From positions 62,001 through 126,000 of the forward strand of contig NZ_JACJPO010000038.1 in NCBI RefSeq assembly GCF_014696105.1: a stretch of 64,000 nt of DNA. The letters are read 5' to 3'. A program made the position numbers and the translations under genes. The first letter of the stretch is position 1; each line of letters begins with the position of its first letter. This DNA comes from Microcoleus sp. FACHB-1515 (GTDB lineage: Bacteria > Cyanobacteriota > Cyanobacteriia > Elainellales > Elainellaceae). Of this stretch, positions 47,359-58,007 are shown piece after piece. The notes below the pieces were generated by a model. The model saw only the letters and a list, made by a program, of their open reading frames with translations, ran no database searches and was not told where the DNA came from.

Positions 47359-47826
47359 TTCTCGATCGTAGCAATTGGCTACTGGACTGACTCCAGCCCG
47401 ATCGCACAGGCGAGCGATTTGTTGCCTGCCGCTCGGCAAACATCCGCCCGCGAAACAGCAAATCCCGCGAAACAAATCATGCCGACAATCACGATCGCCA
47501 CTAGCGCTTTTTCCGATCCCATTGCTGTAACCAATTGAACTTCGCTTTCGATCGCTATTTAGCTCACAGATTTCAGTGAATCCGTGTATTTCACAGCGAC
47601 ATTAACGATTTCTTCATTCGGCTACAGCCCGCCATAAAAGTTTAATAAATCGCTTTGCAAGCTGCCTCACCAAAACGCCGATCGGCTGACGCTGACCAAG
47701 CGGCAACTCGTCAGGGTGCGTCAGCCGATCGGCAGGATGATCGGAAATGGCGATCGCCCCTTCAGGCTGCTAACCCAAAAAGCCGCCGCAGCGAAACGCA
47801 ATCACCGCAACGCCATTCTTCATCCT
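47359..47826. other. Intergenic region with a large inverted repeat
   Basis: No gene is credible in this 468-bp stretch. Its main feature is the 16-bp perfect inverted repeat at 47677-47733 downstream of nblB. Confidence 0.5.
47677..47733 (-). terminator. Large perfect inverted repeat, possible nblB terminator
   Basis: The arms 47677-47692 and 47718-47733 are exact reverse complements (GCCGATCGGCTGACGC and its complement) around 25 nt. GCCGATCGGC is itself palindromic. It lies 94 bp beyond the nblB stop, without a U-run. Confidence 0.5.
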
Positions 47827-48486
47827 TCACAAATTCTGCTTCGCTTCTTGCGCTACCGATTCCACCGAATCGTTTGCCAGCGTTTGCAGCAGTTCCCGCG
47901 CCTGCGAATTGTTAATGCGGCTGAGTGCCTGCACAACGCGATAGCGAATTTGCCAGTCAGAATTCGTTGCAAACGGTGCAAGTAACGGCACGGCGCGATC
48001 GTCTCCCAGTTCGCCCAGTGAACCGATCGCCGCCGTCTTCACCAGTTCAATGTCGGAATTGAGCGCCGATTGCAGCAGCTCGAAACTGCGGGGATCACCG
48101 AGTTCACCCAGCGCGGCAATGATGCTGAACTGTACCAGCCATTCCGACGTGCTTTCATACAGATGCTTCAGGTCGTCAAAAGCTGCCGTCATCTTCAGCG
48201 CCCCGATCGAATCTGCCGCCGCCGCCTGCACATCCGGTTCAGAATCTTCCAGCAAACAGCGGCGCAGCGTCACCAGTGCGGCCTCACGGTTTTGCTGTCC
48301 TAACGAAGAAAGCTGACTCACAGCCGCATAGCGAACTCTAGCAGAGCGATCGCTCGTAGCCGCATTCGCCAGTTCAAACGCCGCTGCCGGATCTTCAAGC
48401 TGACGAATTTGATTGACGGCGCTCAGCCGCTGCCCAAAATCTTCAGACTGTAAAAGTTCTTTTACCGAATCTGGGGTAATGCTCAT
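47827..48486 (-). CDS. nblB: HEAT-repeat protein, phycobilisome degradation NblB-like
   Basis: A 219-residue all-helical HEAT/armadillo-repeat protein, matching NblB in length and start (MSITPDSVKELLQSEDFGQRLSAVNQIRQL). Repeats include RSARVRYAAVSQLSSLG, EPDVQAAAADSIGAL and DWQIRYRVVQALSRIN. NblB relates to phycobilin lyase subunits and is needed for phycobilisome disassembly during nutrient starvation. A lyase-type role (CpcE/PecE) is a less likely alternative because no phycobilin genes are nearby. ATG 48486. Confidence 0.85.
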   Translation of the reverse strand: MSITPDSVKELLQSEDFGQRLSAVNQIRQLEDPAAAFELANAATSDRSARVRYAAVSQLSSLGQQNREAALVTLRRCLLEDSEPDVQAAAADSIGALKMTAAFDDLKHLYESTSEWLVQFSIIAALGELGDPRSFELLQSALNSDIELVKTAAIGSLGELGDDRAVPLLAPFATNSDWQIRYRVVQALSRINNSQARELLQTLANDSVESVAQEAKQNL

Positions 48487-48532
48487 TTTTGTAATTCCAT
48501 CCGAGGCAACAATTGAAAAATTCAACAAAAAT

Positions 48533-48997
48533 TTAGTCGGGTCGATTTGCCATGAAGCGAATAATGTCACTGCGAGTCAAAATGCCAATGACTTTGCCAC
48601 CTCCATCCACCACAGGTAAACGGCGCACACGGCGATCGTGCATCAGTTGCGCGGCTTCTTTGATTGTGCGATCGCTCGTTGTTGTAATCGCCTCTTTGGT
48701 CATTACTTCTCCGACCGTTTGCCCAAACGCTTTGTGCAATTCTTGCTCATAGCGAGCCGTGTTGCCCAAATAAATTACAGCATCGAGCAGCATGATGTAG
48801 GGCGGCGGCGTTGCTCCGGTTTCCTGCCACATCAAATCGCTTTCGGAAATCACTCCGGCGATCGCCCCGGACGAATCGACAACGGGCAAACCGCCAATGT
48901 TTTTCTCTGCCAAAATCTTTATCACTTCTTTTAACGCAGTTTCCGGCTGCACGACGACCGGATCGCGGGTCATCAGGTCAGCAACAGTTGTAGTCAT
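48533..48997 (-). CDS. CBS-domain pair protein
   Basis: A 154-residue protein made of two CBS motifs (TVADLMTRDPVVVQPETALKEVIKILAEKNIGGLPVVD and VGEVMTKEAITTTSDRTIKEAAQLMHDRRVRRLPVVD), which form a Bateman module that binds adenine nucleotides. The link between them contains YIMLLDAVIYLGNTARYEQELHKAFG. It is probably a stand-alone sensor of energy state. ATG 48997 starts directly with MTTTVADLM. The target is unknown. Confidence 0.9.
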   Translation of the reverse strand: MTTTVADLMTRDPVVVQPETALKEVIKILAEKNIGGLPVVDSSGAIAGVISESDLMWQETGATPPPYIMLLDAVIYLGNTARYEQELHKAFGQTVGEVMTKEAITTTSDRTIKEAAQLMHDRRVRRLPVVDGGGKVIGILTRSDIIRFMANRPD

Positions 48998-49095
48998 AGT
49001 GAAATGAATCCAAATGGACGTAAGGCTCATTTTAGGACGCGGCAGGCAATCCCCGGTCATTACAGGTTGTTACGCCTGCGATCGCTCGTCGCTCA

Positions 49096-50154
49096 TCACT
49101 CGCTCAACTCGCAAAACGCTTTCAAAATCGAGACGCAGTTGGCGATCGCGCCCAAATGCGCGATCTCAAATCCATGCGTGTTTTGCGTCGGAAAGCTCAA
49201 ACAGGCGGCTTTGGGCACATGACCGTTTTTCATTGCGATCGAGCCATCGCTGCCAAATCCGCTAATCGTCGCAATCTGCACGGAAACGTTGACCTGCTCT
49301 GCCGCCTGCTGAAGCTGTTGGGTCAGCGCGTCATCATACAGTCCATAGCCATCTTGCGCTAGTAAAACCGGAGCTGCGCCGTCTGCGATCGGATATTCCG
49401 CTGACAGCGGACAAATTTCCAGCGCGATCAAAGCGTCCAATTGCTGATGCTGCGAGAAATACATTGCCCCAACTGCCCCGACTTCTTCTTTGGAGGAGGC
49501 AACCAGATAAATATCAACGGCGGGATTTTGGAGTTGTTCAGCCAGAGCAAGCAGGATGGCGATCGATGCCTTATTGTCCAGGGTGTAGCTCGCAATGTAG
49601 TCACCCAGGCGAAACGGCGCTTTGCGATGCTTGCCGACGACCATGCGCGTTCCCGGTCGAATTCCTGCTGCTTCCAGTTCTTGCGCCGAACACTTCGTTT
49701 CAATCCAGGCATCTTCCCAGCGCACAGGCTGATCTTCCTGCTGCGCTTTCTGCGGCGATTCGTGCGACACATGGCGCGACCCAAAGCTGAGAATGCCGCT
49801 GATCGTGTGGCGATCGCCCAACAAATCCACCACGCCTTCGCCGTAAACCCAAGGATACGCGCCGCCCAGCCGACGAACTTCGACTTTTCCGGCATCTCCG
49901 ATTCGTTTGACGATCGCGCCGATCTCGTCTTTGTGAGCGGTAATCGCGATCGATCGTGCCGCATTGCGTCCAGGAATTTTCGCAATTAAATTATCGGCAG
50001 CGTCCACCCAGCAGTTGTATTTCAGTTTTTCAATATGTTCTCGTAAGAACATATTGATTTCCGCTTCGGCTCCGCTCGGTGAATGACACATCACCAAAGA
50101 TGCGATCGAGGCAAATAACTGATCAAACTCCACAGCGTTGCTTCCTTTTTTCAT
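49096..50154 (-). CDS. M42 family metallopeptidase (glutamyl aminopeptidase/endoglucanase type)
   Basis: A 352-residue cytosolic dinuclear zinc peptidase of the M42 family. Metal ligands are His in AITAHKDEIGAIV, Asp in YTLDNKASIA, Glu-Glu in ASSKEEVGAVGA, and His near the end in PTQNTHGFEIAH. SIASLVMCHSPSGAEAEI begins the catalytic domain and an inserted domain occupies about 90-190. It probably trims peptides. Start 50154 (ATG) is followed by KKGSNAVEFDQL; later starts are possible. Confidence 0.88.
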   Translation of the reverse strand: MKKGSNAVEFDQLFASIASLVMCHSPSGAEAEINMFLREHIEKLKYNCWVDAADNLIAKIPGRNAARSIAITAHKDEIGAIVKRIGDAGKVEVRRLGGAYPWVYGEGVVDLLGDRHTISGILSFGSRHVSHESPQKAQQEDQPVRWEDAWIETKCSAQELEAAGIRPGTRMVVGKHRKAPFRLGDYIASYTLDNKASIAILLALAEQLQNPAVDIYLVASSKEEVGAVGAMYFSQHQQLDALIALEICPLSAEYPIADGAAPVLLAQDGYGLYDDALTQQLQQAAEQVNVSVQIATISGFGSDGSIAMKNGHVPKAACLSFPTQNTHGFEIAHLGAIANCVSILKAFCELSE

Positions 50155-50184
50155 GAGGATTGTTTTACAGTTTTGCTGATAGCT

Positions 50185-51222
50185 TTAGCGTTGTTTTTTA
50201 GCTCGAATCGCGATGGCGATCGCCACTAAACTGCCCAGCCCCAATACACCTATTCTCAGCAAAGATGGTGCTACTGGACGCTTAAATTCGCCAGGATTTG
50301 AAATTGCAACGCTCAGCGGCAAAGCGGCGGCGCTGATGCGCTCATGGGCGGCACTGGTTGGATGAATGCCATCCCAAAATAGGTACTGGTTTGGATTAGG
50401 ACAGATTGTTCCTCGCTGCGAATCAAGGCAGGCCTCCGTAACGTTGGTGAAATCGAATTCGCCTGCGATCGCCCGCTCAAACAAATCATTCACCTCTAAC
50501 AGTCGTGCTGTCACGCCATCGCGCTGTTCCATTTCCGCCACCAGTGCTGCAACTTGCTGATTGTGGCTGGTCGTCAGTCGATCGAGCACGCCTGCACTGT
50601 CGCGATCGCGGGTCGCCGGAAGTTGACCGAGCGGCGGCAAATTCCCCACGACTAGATGCCGTGCGCCTGCCGCAATTAGCGTTTCGATCGCGCTGCGTAA
50701 ATTCGCGATCGGTTCAGCCGCATCCGTCGATCGACCACTTAAATAATCATTTGCCCCAGCCCACACCAGATAAACAGCGTTCGGATTCGCCGCCCGTCCG
50801 CTTTGCTGCTCGCGAAATAGCGCGACCTGCTGCTGCAATCCCAAGCGATCGCGGGTTTGATCAACTCCGGTCGTTGCGCCGCCAAATGCAAAATTAATGC
50901 TCGCAGCCGTTTCTCCCGCCGCCATTTGAGTCACGGGTGTCAGCGTAAGCTGTAGCTGATTGGCAAGGCGATCGTCCCACAATAACCCGTTAGAAAACCG
51001 ACCATTCACATAAGGGCGCGTCGGCTGTCCAGTCCGGCTAAACAAATTTCCCGTATCCGATAAGCTATCGCCAAATACATAAATACTTTGAGCGGCAGTT
51101 TGACTGTTGGCAATGACTGGAACTAAACAGCACAACATGACCAAAGCAGCCACAGCGCTAAAACGAAGTCGGCTGGCAAAACGAGACCGCAAGCTAGTGA
51201 AATCGCATTGAATTGCTTGCAT
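50185..51222 (-). CDS. Exported SGNH/GDSL hydrolase with C-terminal anchor
   Basis: A 345-residue GDSL esterase/lipase. A signal peptide lies near the start (FSAVAALVMLCCLVPVIANSQTAAQ). Block I is YVFGDSLSDTGN (catalytic Ser), block II has Gly in INFAFGGATT, block III is GANDYL, and the catalytic Asp/His are in WDGIHPTSAAHERI. The end has a hydrophobic helix followed by KKQR (RIGVLGLGSLVAIAIAIRAKKQR), as in exosortase-type sorting tails or a plain membrane anchor; no clear PEP motif precedes it. Substrate unknown. Confidence 0.88.
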   Translation of the reverse strand: MQAIQCDFTSLRSRFASRLRFSAVAALVMLCCLVPVIANSQTAAQSIYVFGDSLSDTGNLFSRTGQPTRPYVNGRFSNGLLWDDRLANQLQLTLTPVTQMAAGETAASINFAFGGATTGVDQTRDRLGLQQQVALFREQQSGRAANPNAVYLVWAGANDYLSGRSTDAAEPIANLRSAIETLIAAGARHLVVGNLPPLGQLPATRDRDSAGVLDRLTTSHNQQVAALVAEMEQRDGVTARLLEVNDLFERAIAGEFDFTNVTEACLDSQRGTICPNPNQYLFWDGIHPTSAAHERISAAALPLSVAISNPGEFKRPVAPSLLRIGVLGLGSLVAIAIAIRAKKQR

Positions 51223-51519
51223 CTGTCTGCTCTGCCGCCTGTGAGCAGTCGATCGACGGAACATTCTTTATAAGGGGTGGCTTCTTTTTCATTCTAGGCG
51301 GGAGATCGCAAATCTCGTTTGCTTTCGATCGCTTGAGCTAAAGCAGAAAAAGTGCTCCAATTCACTCTGCCTTTAGCTAGTCATTTCAGCTTTTTTGAGT
51401 CTACCGATAGAAGAATTATTGAGTTCCATCTCTAGACAGAAGTGCTTTCCTCAAAGCAATTGATATCTTGAAACTGTTAAAAGCAACGCCAACAAAAACT
51501 TGTTAAGGAGAATACAATC

Positions 51520-51789
51520 ATGGGAATTCTTGCTTGGATTATTTTGGGTCTGATTGCTGGTGCACTTGCCAAGTTGATCTACCCTGGCGATCAAGGCGGC
51601 GGCATCTTCGCAACGATTGGTCTTGGTATTTTGGGTGCGCTATTGGGTGGTTGGATCGGTAACAACATCTTAGGGGTCGGAACGGGTGCTGCGGTTGGTG
51701 CACTGAGCATTGGCAGCATTGCAATGGCCGTTGTGGGCGCAATCATCCTCATCTTCCTGTGGGGCTTGTTCACCCGCCGCGCTGCGTAA
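51520..51789 (+). CDS. GlsB/YeaQ/YmgE family membrane protein
   Basis: An 89-residue transglycosylase-associated-type membrane protein with three hydrophobic segments and many glycines: GILAWIILGLIAGALAKLIYPGDQGGGIFATIGLGILGALLGGWIG and then LIFLWGLFTRR. Members are stress-induced small membrane proteins of unknown mechanism. AAGGAG sits 8 bases before ATG 51520. It is a single gene with its own spacer on either side. Confidence 0.9.
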   Translation: MGILAWIILGLIAGALAKLIYPGDQGGGIFATIGLGILGALLGGWIGNNILGVGTGAAVGALSIGSIAMAVVGAIILIFLWGLFTRRAA

Positions 51790-52092
51790 AATTCAGTCTT
51801 TTCTGCACAAATGATTTCAGGTTGAGATAAGTTCGTTTTTGGGGTTTCAAGCGGGTGGCAACATCCGCTTTTTCCATTGAAAAATTCACTCTTTCCAGCC
51901 TGAAGCGATCGCCTCAGCTAATCTCAAGCAAAATTAAACTTTCTACCAAACCGTCTCACCCGAAAATTAGGACATTGCCAGTCAACGGCGATCGACAGCA
52001 AAAAGCAAGGAAAACTATTTCGATTTCCTTGCTTGAACGGAAATTTAGAATTTTAGACTGACGCGACCCACAAAGTCGCTATGATCAGCGAA
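51790..52092. other. Intergenic region, nothing seen
   Basis: Between the convergent GlsB-like gene and the small exported protein gene there is a 68-codon open frame (51855-52061), but it is Lys/Ser-rich and unlike protein. No hairpin or repeat stands out. Confidence 0.4.
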
Positions 52093-52335
52093 TCAATCGT
52101 TATTCTGTCGCAACTGCCATACTGCACCGATCGCTGCACCTGCTCCGGCAACCATGCCCATGCCCATACCTTCAACCGTTTTGGTAGCTGGATCTGCGGT
52201 TAAACAGGCATTCGTGGGAGAATCGCTGCCAAGACACTGCTGCATCTCAGCATGGCTCGCCGTTCCACCGACAACAAGGCCAGTCAAACTGCAAAGCGTC
52301 ACCAGCAAGCAAAAGCGAGTCATTTTTCTATCCAT
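52093..52335 (-). CDS. Small exported hypothetical protein
   Basis: An 80-residue protein with a signal peptide (MTRFCLLVTLCSLTGLVVGGTASHA) and a short mature part with two Cys (QCLGSDSPTNACLTADP) and a Gly/Met-rich hydrophobic segment (GMGMGMVAGAGAAIGAVWQL). It may be membrane-attached at its C-terminus. Start is ATG 52335 or 52323. No known family recognised. Confidence 0.55.
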   Translation of the reverse strand: MDRKMTRFCLLVTLCSLTGLVVGGTASHAEMQQCLGSDSPTNACLTADPATKTVEGMGMGMVAGAGAAIGAVWQLRQNND

Positions 52336-52923
52336 AGATGGATGCGTTGGGTGAGGAACTGTTCTAGCGATCGTCTTGCTCATTCTAAACCAGGATGGGG
52401 AGTCGTGTCTCTGCGATCGCATGAATTTCATGTGCCTTTGTCAGCTTCCGACTGCGGCAGCAATCTCCACAAAATTAATGATTTTTGATAAATCGAGTCA
52501 ACCACCTCGCAAAAATTGAACCCAAACCACGATTCAACAACCGCAACCCTCTGGTCGCCCGATTCATGATAAGGGTGCGATCGGCCAAAAGCGTCGTTTC
52601 AGCGTTGAAAGTCGAGTTCTTACGTCTGCTCGATCGAAGCTGAAACGTCCCGGCTTTATGATCTCAACAAGTTTGCATATTGTTCCGAATTAATCGAAAT
52701 AGTTAGAGCAAATTCAGAAGTTTTGCTTGATTAGCGAAGAATGCGGGTTTTGAGCAATCTATGTGACGATGTCTTTGCCTGAGTTTCGAGATCGCTTAAT
52801 TGCACTCTTACTTGTTGTAACGATCGCTTTCGATCGCAGCCAACTTTGTCAATAATGCAGACATAACCACTTGTGAAGACGCGACCAGCGGCGATCAGCA
52901 ACACTCAACAGGAGACAACCCGC
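52336..52923. other. Long intergenic region upstream of chlL
   Basis: This 588-bp divergent spacer should contain the chlL promoter and that of the small exported protein. A 9-bp perfect inverted repeat (CGTTTCAGC 52595-52603, GCTGAAACG 52639-52647) with 35-nt spacing is the only structure seen. A regulator site or small RNA is possible but not supported further. Confidence 0.45.
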
Positions 52924-53790
52924 GTGAAACTAGCAGTCTATGGAAAAGGCGGGATCGGAAAATCCACCACAAGCTGCAACATCTCAGTCGCTTTAGCCCG
53001 ACGCGGCAAAAAAGTATTGCAAATCGGCTGCGACCCCAAGCACGACAGCACCTTTACCCTGACCGGATTTTTGATTCCCACGATCATCGATACGCTGCAA
53101 GAAAAGGACTATCACTACGAAGACGTTTGGCCGGAAGACGTGATCTATAAAGGCTACGGCGGTGTCGATTGCGTTGAGGCTGGTGGCCCTCCGGCAGGCG
53201 CAGGCTGCGGCGGCTATGTCGTCGGGGAAACGGTCAAGCTGCTCAAAGAACTCAACGCCTTTGACGAATATGACGTGATCCTGTTTGACGTGCTGGGCGA
53301 CGTGGTTTGCGGCGGCTTCGCGGCTCCGCTCAACTACGCCGACTACTGCATGATCGTCACGGATAACGGCTTCGACGCTTTGTTTGCCGCCAACCGGATC
53401 GCCGCCTCCGTCCGCGAAAAAGCCCGCACCCATCCTTTGCGCCTCGCCGGACTGATTGGCAACCGCACCAGCAAGCGCGATCTCATCGATAAATATATCG
53501 ATTCCGTGCCAATGCCCGTTCTGGAAATTTTGCCGCTGATCGAAGACATCCGCGTTTCTCGCGTCAAAGGCAAAACCCTATTTGAAATGGCGGAATCCGA
53601 TCCTTCACTAAACTACGTTTGCGACTACTACCTCAACATTGCCGACCAGATTCTTTCGCGTCCCGAAGGTGTCGTGCCGAACGATGCGCCCGATCGCGAA
53701 CTCTTCTCGCTCCTCTCGGACTTCTACCTCAACCCCACCAAACCGCAAGCCAAAACGGAGGACGAAGAACTCGATCTAATGATGGTATAG
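52924..53790 (+). CDS. chlL: Light-independent protochlorophyllide reductase, iron protein ChlL
   Basis: The 288-residue ATP-dependent electron donor of dark protochlorophyllide reductase, allowing chlorophyll synthesis without light. It resembles nitrogenase NifH: P-loop GKGGIGKS at residues 7-14, and cluster cysteines in [14 protein letters not shown] and [14 protein letters not shown] 52924 gives the canonical start [10 protein letters not shown] and standard length, with GGAGA about 8 bases upstream; the open frame to 52873 is probably not translated. It is followed by a DUF5331 gene and chlN on the same strand; chlB is elsewhere. The enzyme is oxygen-sensitive. Confidence 0.97.
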   Translation: MKLAVYGKGGIGKSTTSCNISVALARRGKKVLQIGCDPKHDSTFTLTGFLIPTIIDTLQEKDYHYEDVWPEDVIYKGYGGVDCVEAGGPPAGAGCGGYVVGETVKLLKELNAFDEYDVILFDVLGDVVCGGFAAPLNYADYCMIVTDNGFDALFAANRIAASVREKARTHPLRLAGLIGNRTSKRDLIDKYIDSVPMPVLEILPLIEDIRVSRVKGKTLFEMAESDPSLNYVCDYYLNIADQILSRPEGVVPNDAPDRELFSLLSDFYLNPTKPQAKTEDEELDLMMV

Positions 53791-53854
53791 GTGGGTATCG
53801 GGTGTTTGGCATCAAAATCGCTCGCCAACACCCAACACCTAACTTTTGCCCCCA

Positions 53855-54250
53855 ATGAACACTGAAGAACTGCGTCGATCGCTCAAAACTGCGTGGCTCA
53901 CTTACTACCGCGAAAATCGCTCCTGGCTCGTCCGATTGGGCGTTTGGGTGGATTCTGAAGGCCAGCGTCGCCCCTCATCGAGCTTCATCCTGGCGACGCT
54001 CTCGGTTCTGGAACCGCAACTGACGCAGCTACTCCCGCTGATTGTCGATCTCAGCAGCAGCCCCGATCGCATCGTTCGCGCCTTGGGACTCAACTTCAAT
54101 CCCGACAAGGAACTCGATCGACTGCCCGAAGCGGATTCGCCCCTGATGTTGCCGAGCATCCGCGCTGTCACCATTCCCGCCAGTGAATCGATCGACCCTG
54201 AAGACGACTGCCGCCCCTTACGCAAAGACGAACTGCCCCCTCGCGAATAA
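53855..54250 (+). CDS. DUF5331 domain protein in the chlL-chlN operon
   Basis: A 131-residue protein starting [44 protein letters not shown]. In many cyanobacteria a DUF5331 protein is encoded between chlL and chlN, and this fits. The C-terminal 50 residues are acidic and variable. Function is unknown; a role in assembly or regulation of the dark reductase is suggested only by its position. It is 64 bp after chlL and 15 bp before chlN. Confidence 0.8.
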   Translation: MNTEELRRSLKTAWLTYYRENRSWLVRLGVWVDSEGQRRPSSSFILATLSVLEPQLTQLLPLIVDLSSSPDRIVRALGLNFNPDKELDRLPEADSPLMLPSIRAVTIPASESIDPEDDCRPLRKDELPPRE

Positions 54251-55672
<1,422 letters not shown>

Positions 55673-55690
55673 TTTCCAGGCCAAAAATCG

Positions 55691-55728
55691 AAGGCAGAAG
55701 GGTAATAATTCATCCTTCTGCCTTTTGC
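55691..55728. terminator. Bidirectional terminator after chlN
   Basis: An 11-bp perfect stem (AAGGCAGAAGG at 55691-55701, CCTTCTGCCTT at 55714-55724) with T-run on the plus strand (CCTTTTGC) and A-run on the other (CAAAAATCGAA). It separates the convergent chlN and sulfotransferase genes. Confidence 0.85.
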
Positions 55729-55733
55729 TTGAT

Positions 55734-57152
55734 CTAGCCAACCAACGCCGCTAGCGCAGACTGCTTCTTTGTGTAGGGGAACGGCTGATCGATCGCCGGA
55801 GTTCCCAAAAACGCACAAAGTTCTTCCCAACCTTCACCGCCGCAGATATCGAGAACCAGCAGTGAATCAGGCCGATCTTTGAAGTATTCCGTCACGTTTT
55901 TGATGTGCTGATCGAACACGTAAGACATTCGATCGCGATTGAACTCGTAGCAGCCATACACAGTGGCCCGCAGCAACCGCCGAATCTGCATGTGCGTTTC
56001 TTTACCAAATCCATTTTCATCCACATCCGCAAACGCAGGTCTGCCGCTCCAGTGCTGCTCCATCGATTTGAGCCAAGCTTCCTTATCGCGCACCGTCAGG
56101 ATGAATTTGCTGTCAGGAAACAGCTTATCTAGCTGCGGATAAAACACCGAAACGGTGATATCCGTGATGCCATCATATTTTTGCAGCAGCGAGAAATTGT
56201 GGTTGCCCGCAGCCAATTCCCGCAAGGTCGTTTCATCATCCGGATAGTGAACAGCATTCACGCCCAAAGCATACAAGGCGCTGGTTAGGCTTTTCGTTCC
56301 CGTCCGACTGAGGCCAATCCCAAACACTTTGCGACCGTTTTGAACAACAGTGGGCGTCGTGCGATGAAGCTGCCAGTGCCACTGCTTTTCGGCTTTCTGC
56401 TCAACTTCCTCGACGGTCAGCGGAGCTTGAGCAGGCAGGTTGAGCTTGGGAACTTCGATCGCGGCAATTTCCGGCAGTCGGGCAATATAGGCGGCAACTT
56501 CTGCTGGAGTCGCATCTTGAGAAATTGCGGCTTTCGTGTGTTCAACCGCATAGCGAGCCACTTCGTAATCGGGATCGCCCTGCTGCGTCTGCCAGTATTT
56601 TTGTGCCGACTTAAGCTGAACCTTCGTGTGATGCGTGCGGCTTCGCAGTTCGCGCAAGCCAAACTTCACAAAAACATCGTGATACCACTGAAAATGATCG
56701 TGGAAAATGCGGAAATGCTTGAAGTGTTTAGCGGCTTTGAGTTTCGACAGGGCGATCGACCTTAACCGCGACTCAGGCCGCAACACATATTTCATGTCGT
56801 TTTCCGGCACTTCCACCTGCTGCATCTCACGCACCACATCCATCCGCGTAATGTGAACGCCCTGATGAATTTGCCCGCGAAACTTGTCTAAAACATAGCA
56901 ATCCACATAGGGATATTCATTCTGCTCCAGAAATGGCCGCATATCTTCCATGATCAAACAGTCGGCATCCATGAACACGACAAAATCACAGTCGTATTCA
57001 ATCTTGAGCATCTGATCGACCGCTTCCGAAAACGGCTTCACATTCTCAATGACGTGAACATGATCTGGCTGAATATTTTTGATTGCCAAATTCAGCGCAA
57101 TGTCTGATGTTCTTTCACCAACTGTCCGAAAAACCAGGTCAACTTTTTTCAT
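55734..57152 (-). CDS. Fusion of a glycosyltransferase-like and a sulfotransferase domain
   Basis: A 472-residue protein with two parts. Residues 1 to about 175 look like a GT-A nucleotide-sugar domain, with a DxD-type FMDADCLIME and DCYVLDKFRGQIHQGVHI. Residues about 275-460 are a sulfotransferase: PAPS 5'-phosphosulfate loop VFGIGLSRTGTKSLTSAL and 3'-phosphate motif FILTVRDKEAWLKSM. A helical linker joins them. It may add and then sulfate a sugar on a glycan or lipid. It overlaps no gene but starts 6 bp after a second sulfotransferase gene, with which it forms an operon. Confidence 0.82.
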   Translation of the reverse strand: MKKVDLVFRTVGERTSDIALNLAIKNIQPDHVHVIENVKPFSEAVDQMLKIEYDCDFVVFMDADCLIMEDMRPFLEQNEYPYVDCYVLDKFRGQIHQGVHITRMDVVREMQQVEVPENDMKYVLRPESRLRSIALSKLKAAKHFKHFRIFHDHFQWYHDVFVKFGLRELRSRTHHTKVQLKSAQKYWQTQQGDPDYEVARYAVEHTKAAISQDATPAEVAAYIARLPEIAAIEVPKLNLPAQAPLTVEEVEQKAEKQWHWQLHRTTPTVVQNGRKVFGIGLSRTGTKSLTSALYALGVNAVHYPDDETTLRELAAGNHNFSLLQKYDGITDITVSVFYPQLDKLFPDSKFILTVRDKEAWLKSMEQHWSGRPAFADVDENGFGKETHMQIRRLLRATVYGCYEFNRDRMSYVFDQHIKNVTEYFKDRPDSLLVLDICGGEGWEELCAFLGTPAIDQPFPYTKKQSALAALVG

Positions 57153-57158
57153 TTTGCT

Positions 57159-58007
57159 TCACACTTCCCACTTGAGTTCTTGATTAATTCGGCCGGCCAT
57201 CTCTTCAAACAAATTCGCAACAGCCGGATCAAGTTCTTGTTTCCAGCGTAGGTCTAAACTGATGCTGGAACCCAAATTTTGATAGAAAGATTTGCTGCGC
57301 TCTGGAATTTGCACAAACGGATTTTTCAGCTTCTCCGATTGCGCCTGAGCAACCAGAAATTGCGTACCGTTATTGCCACCTAAAACATGATGTTCATGTG
57401 CGCCATAATTCAGCATTTCCGGCTCATAGTCAATTTCCAAAAAGTCGCAGATTTGGTGAGCGATCGCCTCAGCCCTAGTCGCTAATTCCTCATAGCTTAT
57501 CTTCAGCTTCTTGTGGGGAAACGCATCAAACAAAGCGCTCGTAAGCTGAATTTGTTCAGACCAATCTGCAATTAAATCCTTCACATTCTTTTTGGGATAT
57601 TTGCGAATGCGCGAATTAATCACCGCACGGCCATCTCGTCCCAGAAAAATCAGGTAGGACTGAGTGCTAGTAGCTTCGATTGACTGTACCTGCTGTTTAA
57701 TCCAATCCACATTTTTAGAAGAATCAATTATCAGCGGTTTGTTAACCTTGAGTGCAACTTGTTCATAGAGATCAAGGTTTTCAGAAACGTGAAAATCGCC
57801 CCAAATTCGACAGTCTTCGCCACAGAGTTTGCATACTCTTTTAATCAGCTTTTTACTGTCATCTTGCAAATAGCGCGTCTTGGCAGCTTCGCCACAGTAG
57901 AATCCTTGAGAATGACTACCGAGGATGAAGCCTAACAGCGTTGAGCCAGAATGTCCAGCCCCAGCAATAAGACAAACTTTCCTACTGATTCGAGAAGTGT
58001 TTTGCAT
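57159..58007 (-). CDS. Sulfotransferase family protein
   Basis: A 282-residue sulfotransferase. The PAPS loop is VCLIAGAGHSGSTLLGFILG near the N-terminus, and the 3'-phosphate motif is IFLGRDGRAVINSRIRK. A Cys-rich segment (CKLCGEDCRIW) may bind zinc. The first gene of a two-gene operon, with the GT-sulfotransferase fusion 6 bp downstream. The acceptor is unknown; an exopolysaccharide or glycolipid is plausible. ATG 58007 is preferred because it starts just before the fold; upstream codons look non-coding. Confidence 0.85.
   Translation of the reverse strand: MQNTSRISRKVCLIAGAGHSGSTLLGFILGSHSQGFYCGEAAKTRYLQDDSKKLIKRVCKLCGEDCRIWGDFHVSENLDLYEQVALKVNKPLIIDSSKNVDWIKQQVQSIEATSTQSYLIFLGRDGRAVINSRIRKYPKKNVKDLIADWSEQIQLTSALFDAFPHKKLKISYEELATRAEAIAHQICDFLEIDYEPEMLNYGAHEHHVLGGNNGTQFLVAQAQSEKLKNPFVQIPERSKSFYQNLGSSISLDLRWKQELDPAVANLFEEMAGRINQELKWEV

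Noticed and set aside
51855-52061. 68-codon open frame after the GlsB-like gene
   Set aside because: Lys/Ser-rich low-complexity translation, no ribosome-binding site, and no family resemblance.
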